Origin: G965220205 sp965220205
GTDB lineage: Bacteria > Chloroflexota > Dehalococcoidia > Lucifugimonadales > Australimonadaceae
Direction of reading: 5' to 3'
DNA length: 64,000 nucleotides
Assembly: GCA_965220205.1 (NCBI GenBank)
Contig: OZ244812.1
Location: 1,426,001 to 1,490,000, forward strand
Shown: in pieces, positions 52,858 through 62,900 of the stretch
Layout of the letters: each line of letters begins with the position of its first letter
Position numbering within the stretch: the first letter of the stretch is position 1
Position numbers and translations under genes: made by a program
The notes under the pieces: generated by a model
What the model was told of the DNA's origin: nothing
Database searches by the model: none
The model's input: the letters and a program-made list of their open reading frames with translations, nothing else

Positions 52858-53811
52858 GTGACTGCTTTCGACGCTCAGTCCACGCATGGGTCGTCCCAGT
52901 TCGGCGAGCGGGCCAAGGGCCGGTTAACCCGCAAGCGCCGCGACGTGCCGGGCGGCATCGCCCATGCACTGTTCCTGGGGAGCGCGCTGCTCTCGGTCGC
53001 GACGACCATCGGCATTGTCGCCACATTGCTCGTGCAGGCCGCTGGGTTCTTCTCCGACGTGTCAATCGGAGAGTTCCTCTTCGGGACCCGTTGGTCTCCC
53101 ATCCTCAAGCCGCAGTCGTTCGGGGTGCTCCCGCTGGTGGCGGGCACGATGCTCGTCGCGGCTATCGCGGCCGGGGTCGCCGTGCCGACCGGCTTGGGCA
53201 TCGCGATCTTCCTGGCTGAATACGCTCCCGACCGCCTGCGCAAGACGCTCAAGCCTACGTTAGAGGTGCTGGCGGGAATTCCCACCGTCGTCTACGGGTT
53301 TTTCGCGCTCACGTTCGTCACGCCGCTGCTCCAGCGAGTGCTGCCGGACCTGCTGGTCTACAACGCGCTGACCGCCGGCATCGTGATGGGTCTGATGATT
53401 ATCCCGATGATCTCCTCCCTGAGCGAGGATGCGATGGTCGCCGTTCCGCGGTCTCTGCGTCAGGCCGCCTACGCACTCGGGGCAACCCGCCTCGAGGTCG
53501 CCGTCAAGGTCGTTGTCCCGGCAGCCTTCTCGGGCATCGTCGCGTCGTTCATCCTGGCGATATCGCGGGCCATCGGCGAGACGATGCTCGTCACGATTGC
53601 CGCAGGGGCCAGGCCGCGGCTCACCGCGAACCCGCTGGAGGACATCCAAACCATGACGGCCTACATCGTGCAGGTGGCGCTCGGCGAGGCCGCGCACGGC
53701 TCGCTCGCATACAACACAATCTTCGCGGTGGGACTCCTGCTCTTCTTCTTGACGCTGACCATGAACGTCCTGGGGAATGTCCTCGTCCGCAGGTTCCGCG
53801 AGGCGTACTGA
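52858..53811 (+). CDS. pstC: Phosphate ABC transporter permease PstC
   Basis: A 317-aa permease with six membrane helices, forming the phosphate channel with PstA. Seen: FFSDVSIGEFLFGTRWSP at the N-terminus, LAGIPTVVYGFFAL, and the EAA-type loop with ALGATRLEVAVKVVVPAA. The GTG at 52858 is used but has no proper Shine-Dalgarno site; an alternative is upstream to 52783. Pho-box repeats lie just upstream. PstS is not in the window. Confidence 0.88.
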   Translation: MTAFDAQSTHGSSQFGERAKGRLTRKRRDVPGGIAHALFLGSALLSVATTIGIVATLLVQAAGFFSDVSIGEFLFGTRWSPILKPQSFGVLPLVAGTMLVAAIAAGVAVPTGLGIAIFLAEYAPDRLRKTLKPTLEVLAGIPTVVYGFFALTFVTPLLQRVLPDLLVYNALTAGIVMGLMIIPMISSLSEDAMVAVPRSLRQAAYALGATRLEVAVKVVVPAAFSGIVASFILAISRAIGETMLVTIAAGARPRLTANPLEDIQTMTAYIVQVALGEAAHGSLAYNTIFAVGLLLFFLTLTMNVLGNVLVRRFREAY

Positions 53812-54698
53812 TGGCGTCGAGACAGATGTCAGACCGGTTTCGGCCACGAACGGCAGCCCGCCGTCGCCGCACCATACTGTTCCTCGGGCTTTTCCTGCTC
53901 GCGGTGCTCGTCGGCCTCGCGGGCCTCGTGTCGCTCCTAGCGCAGATCCTCTGGCAGGGCCTCCCCTACCTCTCAATCAACTTTCTCTTCGACTTCCCGT
54001 CGCGTTTCGCAGACCAGGCTGGGATCAAGCCGGCCCTGTTCGGCACACTGTGGATCATGGCTCTCACCGCGCTATTCGTGGTGCCGGTGGGCGTGAGTTC
54101 AGCAATCTACCTAGAGGAGTACGCTCCGAAGAACCTGCTCACCCGGCTCATCGAGATCAACATCTCGAACCTTGCCGGCGTGCCGTCGATCGTGTACGGA
54201 CTGCTGGGCCTGGCGGTGTTCGTGCAGCTGCTGTCGATGGGACGAATCATCATTGCCGGCGCCCTCACCATGGGGTTACTCGTGCTGCCGATCGTCATCA
54301 TCGCATCCCGCGAGGCGATACGCGCCGTGCCCAGCACCTATCGCGAGGCGGCCTATGGACTCGGCGCCACGCGGTTTCAAGTCGTGAAGGGCGTCGTGCT
54401 CCCCCAGGCTGTTCCGGGCATTCTGACGGGGACGATTCTTGCCATGTCGCGGGCCATTGGCGAAGCTGCGCCCATGGTGGCAATCAGCGCCCTGGCGTTC
54501 ATGACCTTTACACCGACCAGTCCACTAGATACCTTCACAGTGCTGCCCATCCAGATATTCAATTGGGTCCAGGACCCGCGAGAGGGATTCTCGGACATCG
54601 CGGCGGCTGCGATCATCGTCCTGCTGGCCGCCTTGCTCAGCATGAACGCAGTGGCAATCTACATTCGCAATCGGACGCAAACGAGGTCGGAAGAATGA
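53811..54698 (+). CDS. pstA: Phosphate ABC transporter permease PstA
   Basis: A 295-aa permease, partner of PstC. Its ATG overlaps the pstC stop (TGATG). Visible: LPYLSINFLFDFPSRFADQAG, NLAGVPSIVYGLLGLAVF, the loop with GLGATRFQVVKGVVLPQA, then AISALAFMTFTPTSPLDTFTVLPIQIFNW, typical of PstA. The stop overlaps the pstB start. Confidence 0.93.
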   Translation: MASRQMSDRFRPRTAARRRRTILFLGLFLLAVLVGLAGLVSLLAQILWQGLPYLSINFLFDFPSRFADQAGIKPALFGTLWIMALTALFVVPVGVSSAIYLEEYAPKNLLTRLIEINISNLAGVPSIVYGLLGLAVFVQLLSMGRIIIAGALTMGLLVLPIVIIASREAIRAVPSTYREAAYGLGATRFQVVKGVVLPQAVPGILTGTILAMSRAIGEAAPMVAISALAFMTFTPTSPLDTFTVLPIQIFNWVQDPREGFSDIAAAAIIVLLAALLSMNAVAIYIRNRTQTRSEE

Positions 54699-55501
54699 CC
54701 GAGCGACAGACGGCACAAGCCAACGCCGCCGGCGGGACGGACAACGCCCTGACCGCACGTGGGCTCGAGGTGTACTACGGCGGCTTCCGTGCGCTGAAAG
54801 AAATCAACCTCGACATCGGCAGGAACATGATTACGGCGCTGATCGGTCCGTCAGGCTCGGGGAAGAGCACGCTGCTGCGCTGCTTCAACCGGATGAACGA
54901 CCTCGTGGCCGGCGCTTCCATCCGTGGACAGGTGCTCTTCGACGGCGAGGACATCTACGACTCCTCAGTCGACCCGACCGATGTCCGCCGCCGGATCGGC
55001 ATGGTCTTCCAGAAACCGAACCCCTTTCCCAAGTCGATCTTCGAGAACGTCGCGTTCGGACTGCGGATCAACGGCTACCGGGGCGACGTGCGCGAGGGAG
55101 TCGAACGGTCCCTGCGCAACGCCGCGTTGTGGGACGAGGTCTCGGACCGGCTCGACGAGAGTGCGCTCAAGCTGTCGGGCGGCCAGCAACAACGGCTGTG
55201 CATTGCGCGTGCACTCGCGGTCGAGCCGGAGGTGATCCTGATGGACGAGCCCGCGTCGTCCCTTGACCCAATCTCGACGCTGGCAATCGAAGAGTTGATG
55301 CGGCGGTTGAGCGTCGACTATACAATCGTTGTGGTCACGCACAATATGCAGCAAGCCGCGAGGGTGTCCGATCAGACTGCATTCCTGACAATGGACGAGG
55401 ACCGCGCCGGGTACCTCGTGGAGGTCGCGCCCACGCAAACCATCTTCACCAACCCGGAACACGGGCGGACCGAGGCGTACATCACGGGACGATTCGGCTA
55501 G
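54695..55501 (+). CDS. pstB: Phosphate ABC transporter ATP-binding protein PstB
   Basis: A 268-aa ATPase that powers phosphate import. Walker A GPSGSGKST, signature LSGGQQQRLCIARAL, Walker B VILMDEPASSLDP, and VVVTHNMQQA (H-loop). FQKPNPFPKSIFENVAFGL is the PstB-specific block. ATG 54695 overlaps the pstA stop by ATGA. Confidence 0.95.
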   Translation: MTERQTAQANAAGGTDNALTARGLEVYYGGFRALKEINLDIGRNMITALIGPSGSGKSTLLRCFNRMNDLVAGASIRGQVLFDGEDIYDSSVDPTDVRRRIGMVFQKPNPFPKSIFENVAFGLRINGYRGDVREGVERSLRNAALWDEVSDRLDESALKLSGGQQQRLCIARALAVEPEVILMDEPASSLDPISTLAIEELMRRLSVDYTIVVVTHNMQQAARVSDQTAFLTMDEDRAGYLVEVAPTQTIFTNPEHGRTEAYITGRFG

Positions 55502-55520
55502 CGCCGCAGGAGCTGACGAT

Positions 55521-56195
55521 ATGGCAAGTTCAAACAGGGCATCGTTTGACCGCCAACTGGGCGAGCTCCAGAGCGACCTCCTCATGCTCGGGGGTATGGT
55601 TGAGAAGTCGGTGGGCAGGGCCGTCGAGGCGCTTCGCCTCCGTGACCTGGACGCCTCGGCGCAGGTCGTCAGGGACGACGACGAAATCGACCACCTCCGG
55701 TTCGAAATCGAGGACCGCTGCGTGAACCTCATCGCACAGCAGCAGCCGATGGCAGGCGACCTTCGCCGCATCATTGCGATTCTGCACATTGCCGTCGAGC
55801 TCGAGCGCATGGGCGACTACGCGGAGGGCATTGGCAAGATCAGCCTGATGATGGGCAACGAGCAGCCGTTGAAGCCCCTCATCGACATCCCGCGCATGGC
55901 GGACGCCGCGACGACCATGCTGCGCCACAGCTTGGACGCGCTCGTCGAGCGCAACGTCGAACTGGCCGTCCAGGTCTGCGACGCGGACGACGAGGTGGAC
56001 AATCTCTACGATCAGGTGTTTCGCGAGTTGCTCACCTACATGATTCAGGACCCCAGAGCCATCCAACGCGCGACCTACCTGCTGTGGACGGCCCACGACC
56101 TCGAACGCCTGGCAGACCGCGCCACCAACATCGCCGAGCGCGTCATCTTCTCCATCACAGGCAAGATGGGGGGAGCCCACGCCTCGAAGTACTAA
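55521..56195 (+). CDS. phoU: PhoU phosphate signalling protein
   Basis: A 224-aa all-helical protein made of two repeated PhoU domains. Seen: the acidic metal-binding RDDDEIDHLRFEIEDR in the first half and the corresponding DADDEVDNLYDQVFRE in the second. Links PstB activity to the sensor kinase and negatively regulates the Pho response. Starts 19 bases after pstB, so the pst operon ends here. Confidence 0.93.
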   Translation: MASSNRASFDRQLGELQSDLLMLGGMVEKSVGRAVEALRLRDLDASAQVVRDDDEIDHLRFEIEDRCVNLIAQQQPMAGDLRRIIAILHIAVELERMGDYAEGIGKISLMMGNEQPLKPLIDIPRMADAATTMLRHSLDALVERNVELAVQVCDADDEVDNLYDQVFRELLTYMIQDPRAIQRATYLLWTAHDLERLADRATNIAERVIFSITGKMGGAHASKY

Positions 56196-56205
56196 GTCGG
56201 CGCCT

Positions 56206-57984
56206 TCAGCGATGGGCCGGGTTGAGGCGGCCCACTGTATGATCCAACCCCCGCTGAAGCCCGAGCCTGCGCGCGAGCATGGCGACAGTAACCGTCATGC
56301 CGATGATGAACAGGCTAACGATGCCCGCGCCTTCCCAATCAGATGAACCGCGCTCCAGCGCGTAGAGCGCCAGCGTCGTCGTATCGCGGTCCGCAAGCAG
56401 GATGACCGTGCTGGCGTTTCCCGCGGCGATGACGAAGTTGATCGTGCCGATGAGCACGAGCGTAGGCATCAGCAGTGGGACCCATATCCTGAAGTAGGTC
56501 GACCACCAGCCGGCCCCGGCAACGCGGGCCATCTCCTCCATGTCCGCGCCCATCTGAAGGAACACTCCCTTGATCAGCTGCGTGCTGATCAGCTGCGCCT
56601 GCATCATGATGACCAGCGCCAGGGCGGGCAACGTGCCGAAGAGCGGCGCCAAGAGCGGGACCCGCAGAATCAGCCAGAGCAGCCCGAGGCCGGCTAGGAG
56701 TCCGGGCATCGCGGCGGAGACCCAGAGGATCGACTCGAGGACGATGCGCCCTCGGTAGGACGTGCGCGCCAGCACGTAGGCCACGATCGAGAACAACAGT
56801 GGTCCCACAATGGCGGCGCCCAGCGAGAGCACCAGCGTGTTCCGGAACGCCAAGAGGAAGACGCGGTTGTCCAAGACGCTGCGCCAATGGTCGAGCGTCA
56901 GGACCGGGACGCTGTTGAAGAAGCCGACGCGAGTCATGAAGCTGCCCATGATCAAGACCGCGACCGGCACGACCAGCATCACGAACAGGAGGGCGGCGAT
57001 CGCCGCGAACACAACACGTCTCCAACGGCCCAGATCGATCAGCCCGACCTTGAAGCTGCCGGTGACCGTGGTGTACCGCCTGCGGGTAATCAGCCAGCGC
57101 TGCAGGGGGATGATCGCGGCGATGAACACGAGGATGATGCTCGCCAGTGCGGTCGCGGCGCCGTAGTTGGGAGGGTCGAAGTGGCGCTGGAACTGGAGAA
57201 TCTTGGTCGAGTACACGAAGAACGATATTGGCGTCCCCAGGATCTGCTCCGTCTCGAACGACTGGAACATCCGCGCCAGGCTCAGCGCGAAGACGATTGT
57301 GGTAGCCGGGGCCATCACGGGCAGCGTCACCCTGAGCATCGCGCGCCACGCGCCGGCCCCGGACACCCGGGCAGCCTCCTCCAGCGCCATGTCCATATTC
57401 CTGAACGCGGGCGTCAGCAGCATGACCGTGCTCGCGATCGTGCCGCCGCTCATCAGACGCACCCAGATGATGCCGGGCACGCTGAATACGTCGAACGGGC
57501 CGTCGTCGAGCAAGGGCAGCAGCCCGATGGCCTGGTTCAGCAGCCCAAACTGACCGTCCGCCAAGTACCTCCAACCGAGGGTCGTCGAGATGTCGGGCAA
57601 CATGAACGCGAGCCAGAATGTCATCTCGAGCTTGCCGGCCAGCGGGACGTTGGTCCGGGCGAGGACCCACGCAATCAGGACCGCCGGCGGAAACCCGAGA
57701 GCGGTGTACGCGCCGTAGACGAGGAATGTGTTGCGCAGGGCGGTCCCGATTCCGGGTTGCTCGAACGCCAGCCGCCAGTTGTCGAGCGACCACTGCTGCG
57801 GTTCGCCTAGCGCCCCGGTGTCGAAGCTCGTCACGACGATGGCGAGAACCGGGGCCAGGACCCATAGACCGAACACAAGCAGGAGTCCCGACATGACGAA
57901 CGCTCCCGTTGTCGGGGTGAATCGAACGTTGCGCCGCTGGCCGCCGGTTGCGCGCTGCATGTCGGAAGCGGCCGTTCCGGCCAT
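56206..57984 (-). CDS. Fused double-domain ABC permease, orphan paralog
   Basis: A 592-aa fused permease with two transport domains, about 12 helices; EAA loops EEAARVSGAGAWRAMLRVTLP and EEMARVAGAGWWSTYFRIWVP. ATG 57984 preferred because GGAG lies 6 bases ahead; 57990 is an alternative. Paralog of 11910-13715 with matching blocks such as FNSVPVLTLDHWR. No binding protein or ATPase is next to it. Converges with phoU. Confidence 0.9.
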   Translation of the reverse strand: MAGTAASDMQRATGGQRRNVRFTPTTGAFVMSGLLLVFGLWVLAPVLAIVVTSFDTGALGEPQQWSLDNWRLAFEQPGIGTALRNTFLVYGAYTALGFPPAVLIAWVLARTNVPLAGKLEMTFWLAFMLPDISTTLGWRYLADGQFGLLNQAIGLLPLLDDGPFDVFSVPGIIWVRLMSGGTIASTVMLLTPAFRNMDMALEEAARVSGAGAWRAMLRVTLPVMAPATTIVFALSLARMFQSFETEQILGTPISFFVYSTKILQFQRHFDPPNYGAATALASIILVFIAAIIPLQRWLITRRRYTTVTGSFKVGLIDLGRWRRVVFAAIAALLFVMLVVPVAVLIMGSFMTRVGFFNSVPVLTLDHWRSVLDNRVFLLAFRNTLVLSLGAAIVGPLLFSIVAYVLARTSYRGRIVLESILWVSAAMPGLLAGLGLLWLILRVPLLAPLFGTLPALALVIMMQAQLISTQLIKGVFLQMGADMEEMARVAGAGWWSTYFRIWVPLLMPTLVLIGTINFVIAAGNASTVILLADRDTTTLALYALERGSSDWEGAGIVSLFIIGMTVTVAMLARRLGLQRGLDHTVGRLNPAHR

Positions 57985-58514
57985 TGTCATCTCCGCTAGA
58001 GACGTGTCGGACCGCGAGGGTCGGGGGAGGCAAGCCGGTAGTGTAGTCTTACACTTCGTCAGGGTGTGTCGTGAGGACCGTCGGGCCAGGGACAGGAATA
58101 GCGCCTCGGTTGGCAGTTGGAGAATGTTAATCGGGCCGAATGTGAGGCTCCGCGTACGCCTGGGTAGGCGTTCTCAGGCGTGAGGGGCCCTCTTCTACCT
58201 GTATCATTCTGTATCATTCCGCCTCTGAGGCCGGACCGGACGCCGGTGGGCAGGGGGCTGCAAGGGGTAGGCCGTTGGCAGTAGGGTAAACGGCAGGTGG
58301 CGGTTACGCAACGGGTACGTGTCGCGGCCGCGACAGGACTCTCGATGCCGGAGGACTAGGGTTAGGGTGACGCAGGCGACAGCCCATGTGTCCCCCGTTG
58401 CTACGGGAGACTCAGCCGCGCTTCGCGCGACCTCTCCCCTTGAGAGGCGAGGTCGCCTCCAGCCATATATTCCCGGTCTAGGCGCCGGTAGCGACGAAGC
58501 GGGGCGCGCCGTGG
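57985..58514. other. 530-base region with no gene seen
   Basis: No supported gene. It has a tandem repeat CTGTATCATT at 58199-58208 and 58209-58218, and a hairpin-prone stretch near 58429-58446 (CCTCTC/GAGAGG). It would include the promoter of the permease gene on -. Nothing further can be assigned. Confidence 0.6.
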
Positions 58515-58943
58515 TCAGGACGCGGACGCCCAAGGGTCGTACGTGCCGATGTTCCAGAGCTGTCCCTCGGGGTCGCGGACTGAGAAGAGGCTGCCGCCGT
58601 AGTGCTGATGGGTCAGCTCCATCGTGACGTTGGCCCCCGCCGCCTTGACCCTCTCGTAGCAGCCCTCGATGTCGCCTACGATGATGTACGCGCTCTGCGT
58701 CAGCATCCCATCGGCAGTGGACGCGACCACGACATTGTCCGGGATGTCTTCGCTGAACGAGCCGAGCATGATCATGCCGTTGCCGAGCACGAGCTGCGCA
58801 TGCGCCACTGAGCCTTCCGCATCGCCGGGCACGACGAGATGGCGTTCGAACCCCAGGACGTTGCAAAGCCAGTCGATGGCGGCGTAGGCGTCGCGGTACC
58901 GCATGCCGGGGATAATGTTTGACTTTGGAGTTGCCTGTTCCAT
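58515..58943 (-). CDS. VOC/glyoxalase superfamily protein (PhnB-like)
   Basis: A 142-aa vicinal oxygen chelate-fold protein. MRYRDAYAAIDWLCNVLGFE at the N-terminus, HAQLVLGNGMIMLGS, then GNIGT-like end with VRDPEGQLWNIGTY, typical of bleomycin-resistance/PhnB-like proteins. No metal triad can be named with confidence. It could act on an aromatic, an epoxide or an antibiotic. Upstream lies a PD-(D/E)XK-like gene. Confidence 0.8.
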   Translation of the reverse strand: MEQATPKSNIIPGMRYRDAYAAIDWLCNVLGFERHLVVPGDAEGSVAHAQLVLGNGMIMLGSFSEDIPDNVVVASTADGMLTQSAYIIVGDIEGCYERVKAAGANVTMELTHQHYGGSLFSVRDPEGQLWNIGTYDPWASAS

Positions 58944-59055
58944 GGGGTTCTCCTTGGCGATCCTGCATAAGCCGCAGTGGTGTTACGGCAGTAGCGCCCA
59001 TCGGGCACCAGTTCACGCATCACCAAGGATACGATAACACGACGCCGCCTGATTC

Positions 59056-59802
59056 CTAGGCGACGGGTGGGTCTGGCCATCGAACAAACGCTACTGAGCG
59101 GGATAGTCGCTGATAATCGGCGGAGGTGAGGTCAGACCGATAGAACAGAGCTTGCTCAATGGCCTCTGGCTTTCCTGCGTACCGGTCAACAATTCTCTCT
59201 GCATTTGTATGGGCATCGCCGTACTGTAGCACGACTACATAGCTACGGTAGTAGCCTGCATTTGGATCTCCCAGGTTCTCCTGTCTTGCATACCATGACC
59301 CGATGTCGATGAAGCGAATCACCTGGTCCCGTGCTTCGTCGTGTTTCGTGCGTTCACTAACGTCAGATTGATACTTGGCTTCCACAAGCACTAGCCCTTG
59401 GTTTCCTAGCCTTATCAGGACATCAGGTTCAGAGAATCCTTCTCTTGTTGGTCGGCTCGGAGGTGGGGACAGCTTTGGCCAGCACTCCAGCTCGGTGGAT
59501 GGCATCGCCTTCGGCGCACCAGGAGAAACTGATTCAGGGAACGCTTGACGCATAAGATGATCCAAGACTTCGCCGCGCTTCGCGCGATCGCCAAGTAGCG
59601 GGCTGAAGTAATACCAGGTGCGCGCATCTTCGGAATTCTCACTGAGAATCCGTGGCATGCCGCTCACCTTCCCTCTCGCGTAGGTTTCGGCTAGCTTGTC
59701 GCGGAACGACGGATGCGCCGTATCGGTGTGCCGGAGCAGGGGATGGGCATCCGCCGCTCTCCAAACCTTGACGCCGGAGTTGCTGACAACGTAGTCGTCC
59801 AT
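59056..59802 (-). CDS. Candidate PD-(D/E)XK nuclease-like protein, low GC
   Basis: A 248-aa protein without a close family known to me. Residues Asp127 (EPDVLIRL) and Glu141-x-Lys143 (LVLVEAKY) form a PD-(D/E)xK-like site; Glu105 may be an extra ligand. The GC content is visibly lower than in its neighbours, which suggests import. It is followed by the VOC gene and preceded by dnaE on the same strand. It might be a restriction or defence nuclease; no methyltransferase adjoins. Confidence 0.6.
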   Translation of the reverse strand: MDDYVVSNSGVKVWRAADAHPLLRHTDTAHPSFRDKLAETYARGKVSGMPRILSENSEDARTWYYFSPLLGDRAKRGEVLDHLMRQAFPESVSPGAPKAMPSTELECWPKLSPPPSRPTREGFSEPDVLIRLGNQGLVLVEAKYQSDVSERTKHDEARDQVIRFIDIGSWYARQENLGDPNAGYYRSYVVVLQYGDAHTNAERIVDRYAGKPEAIEQALFYRSDLTSADYQRLSRSVAFVRWPDPPVA

Positions 59803-59945
59803 TTCTATTCTCTTTCAGTAGAGGCGAGCAGCCCTTACAGGGAGGCAAACACCCTAACGTTTCGATTGGACGCACCTTAACCTTGCAATCAGACGCGATA
59901 TCTACCTGCAATTGGACGGAGTTGGAGCTGAGAACCAACGACCGC

Positions 59946-62900
59946 TTACGCCGCTGCGACCGGCTCTGTAGTCTCTAGCGTGAGAGCGTCTTCACGGCCC
60001 AAGGTCTGGCGCAAGCGGGACTCAAGATCGGCGCAGAACCCTGTGGTGATGATGGGCATCTCCAACCGCCAGTTCCGTCCCTCGCTGGTGATGAGGAGGT
60101 CGACCGCGTCGGCGCCGGGGTAGTCGAGCAGCGTCTTGAGCACCTCCTTGAGCAGGTGCGCGTCCTCCTCCGGGCGCTCCGTCTCGGTGAGATTGACGAG
60201 GAGCCGCCGCCTGGGCTCCACTGCGGCCGATTGCTCAGGAGGCGTCGAGACGGCAGCCGCCGATTGCTCAGGAGGGGGCGGGACCGAGACGGCAGCCGTC
60301 AACTCCTTCGAAGGCGGCGACGCGGCGGCGGGCGTCGTATCCGGAGGCCACTCGTGTACGCGAGGGCTCTCGACCACCGGAGGCGGCGCGGCCGAGGACT
60401 CGGGTTGCGGTCCTGACGGCGGGTCGAACACGATGGCCTCGTCGCAGTGCACCGAGGGCTCGTCGTTGCGGCGGCGCAGGACCCCCTTGAGCTCGACCAG
60501 AGTCCCCTCGACCCAGAGCTCGGCGGTCGCCTCGTAGGCCTTGCTCCAGACGGCAACGTCGACAGTAGAGCCGTCGAATATCTCGAGCCCAACGAACGCG
60601 ATGCGCCGCTGCTGCCTGTCGTATTGGAGCCTGGAGCTGTCGACGCGGCCGGCGAGCACCACCTTCTCGTTGTCCGGCAGCGCCTCGAGGTCTTCCTTGG
60701 AAAGGACGGCGCCGGGGGGAGCGAAGTGGGGGTCCAGGACTCTCGTAGTGAGCGCAACGCCAAGCAGCTCGCGCTCCCAGAGGCCCAGCTCGCGCTCACT
60801 GGGCTCAGGGGCCTCGGCAAGCTCCAACGCGGCGAGCGGCGTCGGGACCGACTGCCCGAACATGTCGAACATCGTCGACTGGCCCGACTCTTTGAGCTGC
60901 GCCTCCTGCTGGATGAGACGCATGATGGCGTCGATGCTCGCGAGGATACGGCCGCGGCCGCCGAAGGCGTCGAGGCCCCCCACCTTCGCGATGCTCTCGA
61001 GGACACGGCGGTTCGCGACCTCCGACCCGGCGCGGCGCGCGAACTCCTCGAGTGAAGTGAACGGACCGGAGGCGCGCCGTTCCTCGACGAGATCGGCGAC
61101 GGCGCCCTCGCCAACGTTCTTGATAGACGCGAGACCGAAACGAATCGCCGCTCGGCCGTCGGGAGCAGTGTCGATGGCGTACCCAACGTCGCTGCGGCTG
61201 ACGTCCGGCGGCAGGACGGGGACGTCGAGACGGCGGCACTCCGACACCACGGCAGCTACCTTGTCGGCGTTGCCGTCCGAGGCGTTGAGCACGCAGGTCA
61301 TGTATTCGACGGGGTAGTTGGCTTTGAAGTAGGCGGTCCAATAGGCGACTATGGCGTAGCAGACGCTGTGGGCCTTGTTGAACGCGTAGCCGGCGAACGG
61401 TTCGATGAGGTCGAAGACCTGCTCGGCCAAGGGCTTGTCGTAGCCGAGCCTTTCCGCGCCGGCAGTGAACTTGTCGCGCTCCTCGCGCATGAGGGAGGCG
61501 ATCTTCTTGCCCATAGCCTTGCGCACGATGTCGGCCTCGCCCAGCGAGTAGCCGGCGAAGGTTCGGAGGATGTGCAGGACTTGGTCCTGGTAGACGATGG
61601 TGCCGTAGGTCTCTTCGAGGATCTCCCGGAGCGCCGGGTGGGGATACTGGATGGGAACCCTCCCGAACTTGGCGTCGATGTAGTGGCCGATCTGCTCCAT
61701 GGGTCCTGGCCGGTACAACGCGACCATCGCAGCGAGCTCGGCGAGGCTCCCGGGACGAAGCTCCTTGATGAAACGTCGCACTCCAGGGCTCTCGAGCTGG
61801 AAGATAGCTGTCGTCTCGCCCGACGCGAGCAGCGCGTAGGTGGCCTCGTCGTCGAATGGAATCGAGCCGAGCTTGACGTCCACGCCGCAGCGCTCTCGGA
61901 CCATCCGGCGCGCATTGCTGAGGATCGTGTAGTTGATCAGGCCAAGGAAGTCCATCTTGAGCAGCCCCAGCTTGGCCACGGGCTCCATGGCGTACTGGGT
62001 CATGGCGACGCCCCCCTCGTCGCCCTTCGTTGGGCGCTGCAAGGGGAGGTGATCGGTGAGCGGGTCCTCGGAGATGACGACGCCGGCGGCGTGAGTGCTG
62101 GCGTGGCGCACGACGCCCTCGAGCCCGAACGCCGTGTCGATGAGCTTGCGCATCGAGGGGTCCGCCTCGTACGCCTCGCGCATCTCATCGGACGACTCGT
62201 AGGCCGTCTGGAGGGTCATGCCGACACGGGTCGGGACGAGGCGCGCAATGCGGTCGACATCGGCATACGCCATCCCCAGGGCGCGCCCTGAATCGCGGAT
62301 CGCCGCCTTGGCGCCGAGTGTGCCGAAGGTGATGATTTGCGCGACGTGTCCGGAGCCATAGCTATCGGTGACGTACCGGATCGCCTCGTCGCGCCGGTCG
62401 TCCTGGAAGTCCATGTCGATGTCGGGCATCTCCTTGCGCTCGATGTTGAGGAAGCGCTCGAAGACGAGCCGGTAGTCGAGCGGGTCGATGTCGGTGACGC
62501 CAAGACAATAGAGCGCGAGGGAGGATGCCGCGCTGCCCCGAACGCCAAAGACGATGTCGTTGCGGCGCGCGAAGTCGGCGATGTCCCAGACGACGAGCAT
62601 GTAGTTCGGGTACTGCGTCTCGGTGATGACGTCGAGCTCATACTCAAGTCGTTGCCGCGCCTCGCTTGGGGCACCGTTGGGGTACCGCTCGTCGAATCCC
62701 TGCCAGCAGAGGCGCCGCAGGTAGGCGTCGGCGTCTTCGTTGCCCGGCGTCTTGTACTGCGGCAAGTGCAGGGACGTGAAATCGAGGGTCATGTCGCACG
62801 AGGCGGCGATGCGCTCGGTCGCGGCGAGCGCCTCCGGGAGGTCGGCGAACAGCTCCGCCATCTCCGCGGGGCTCTTCAGGTAGTAGGACTCGTCGGACAT

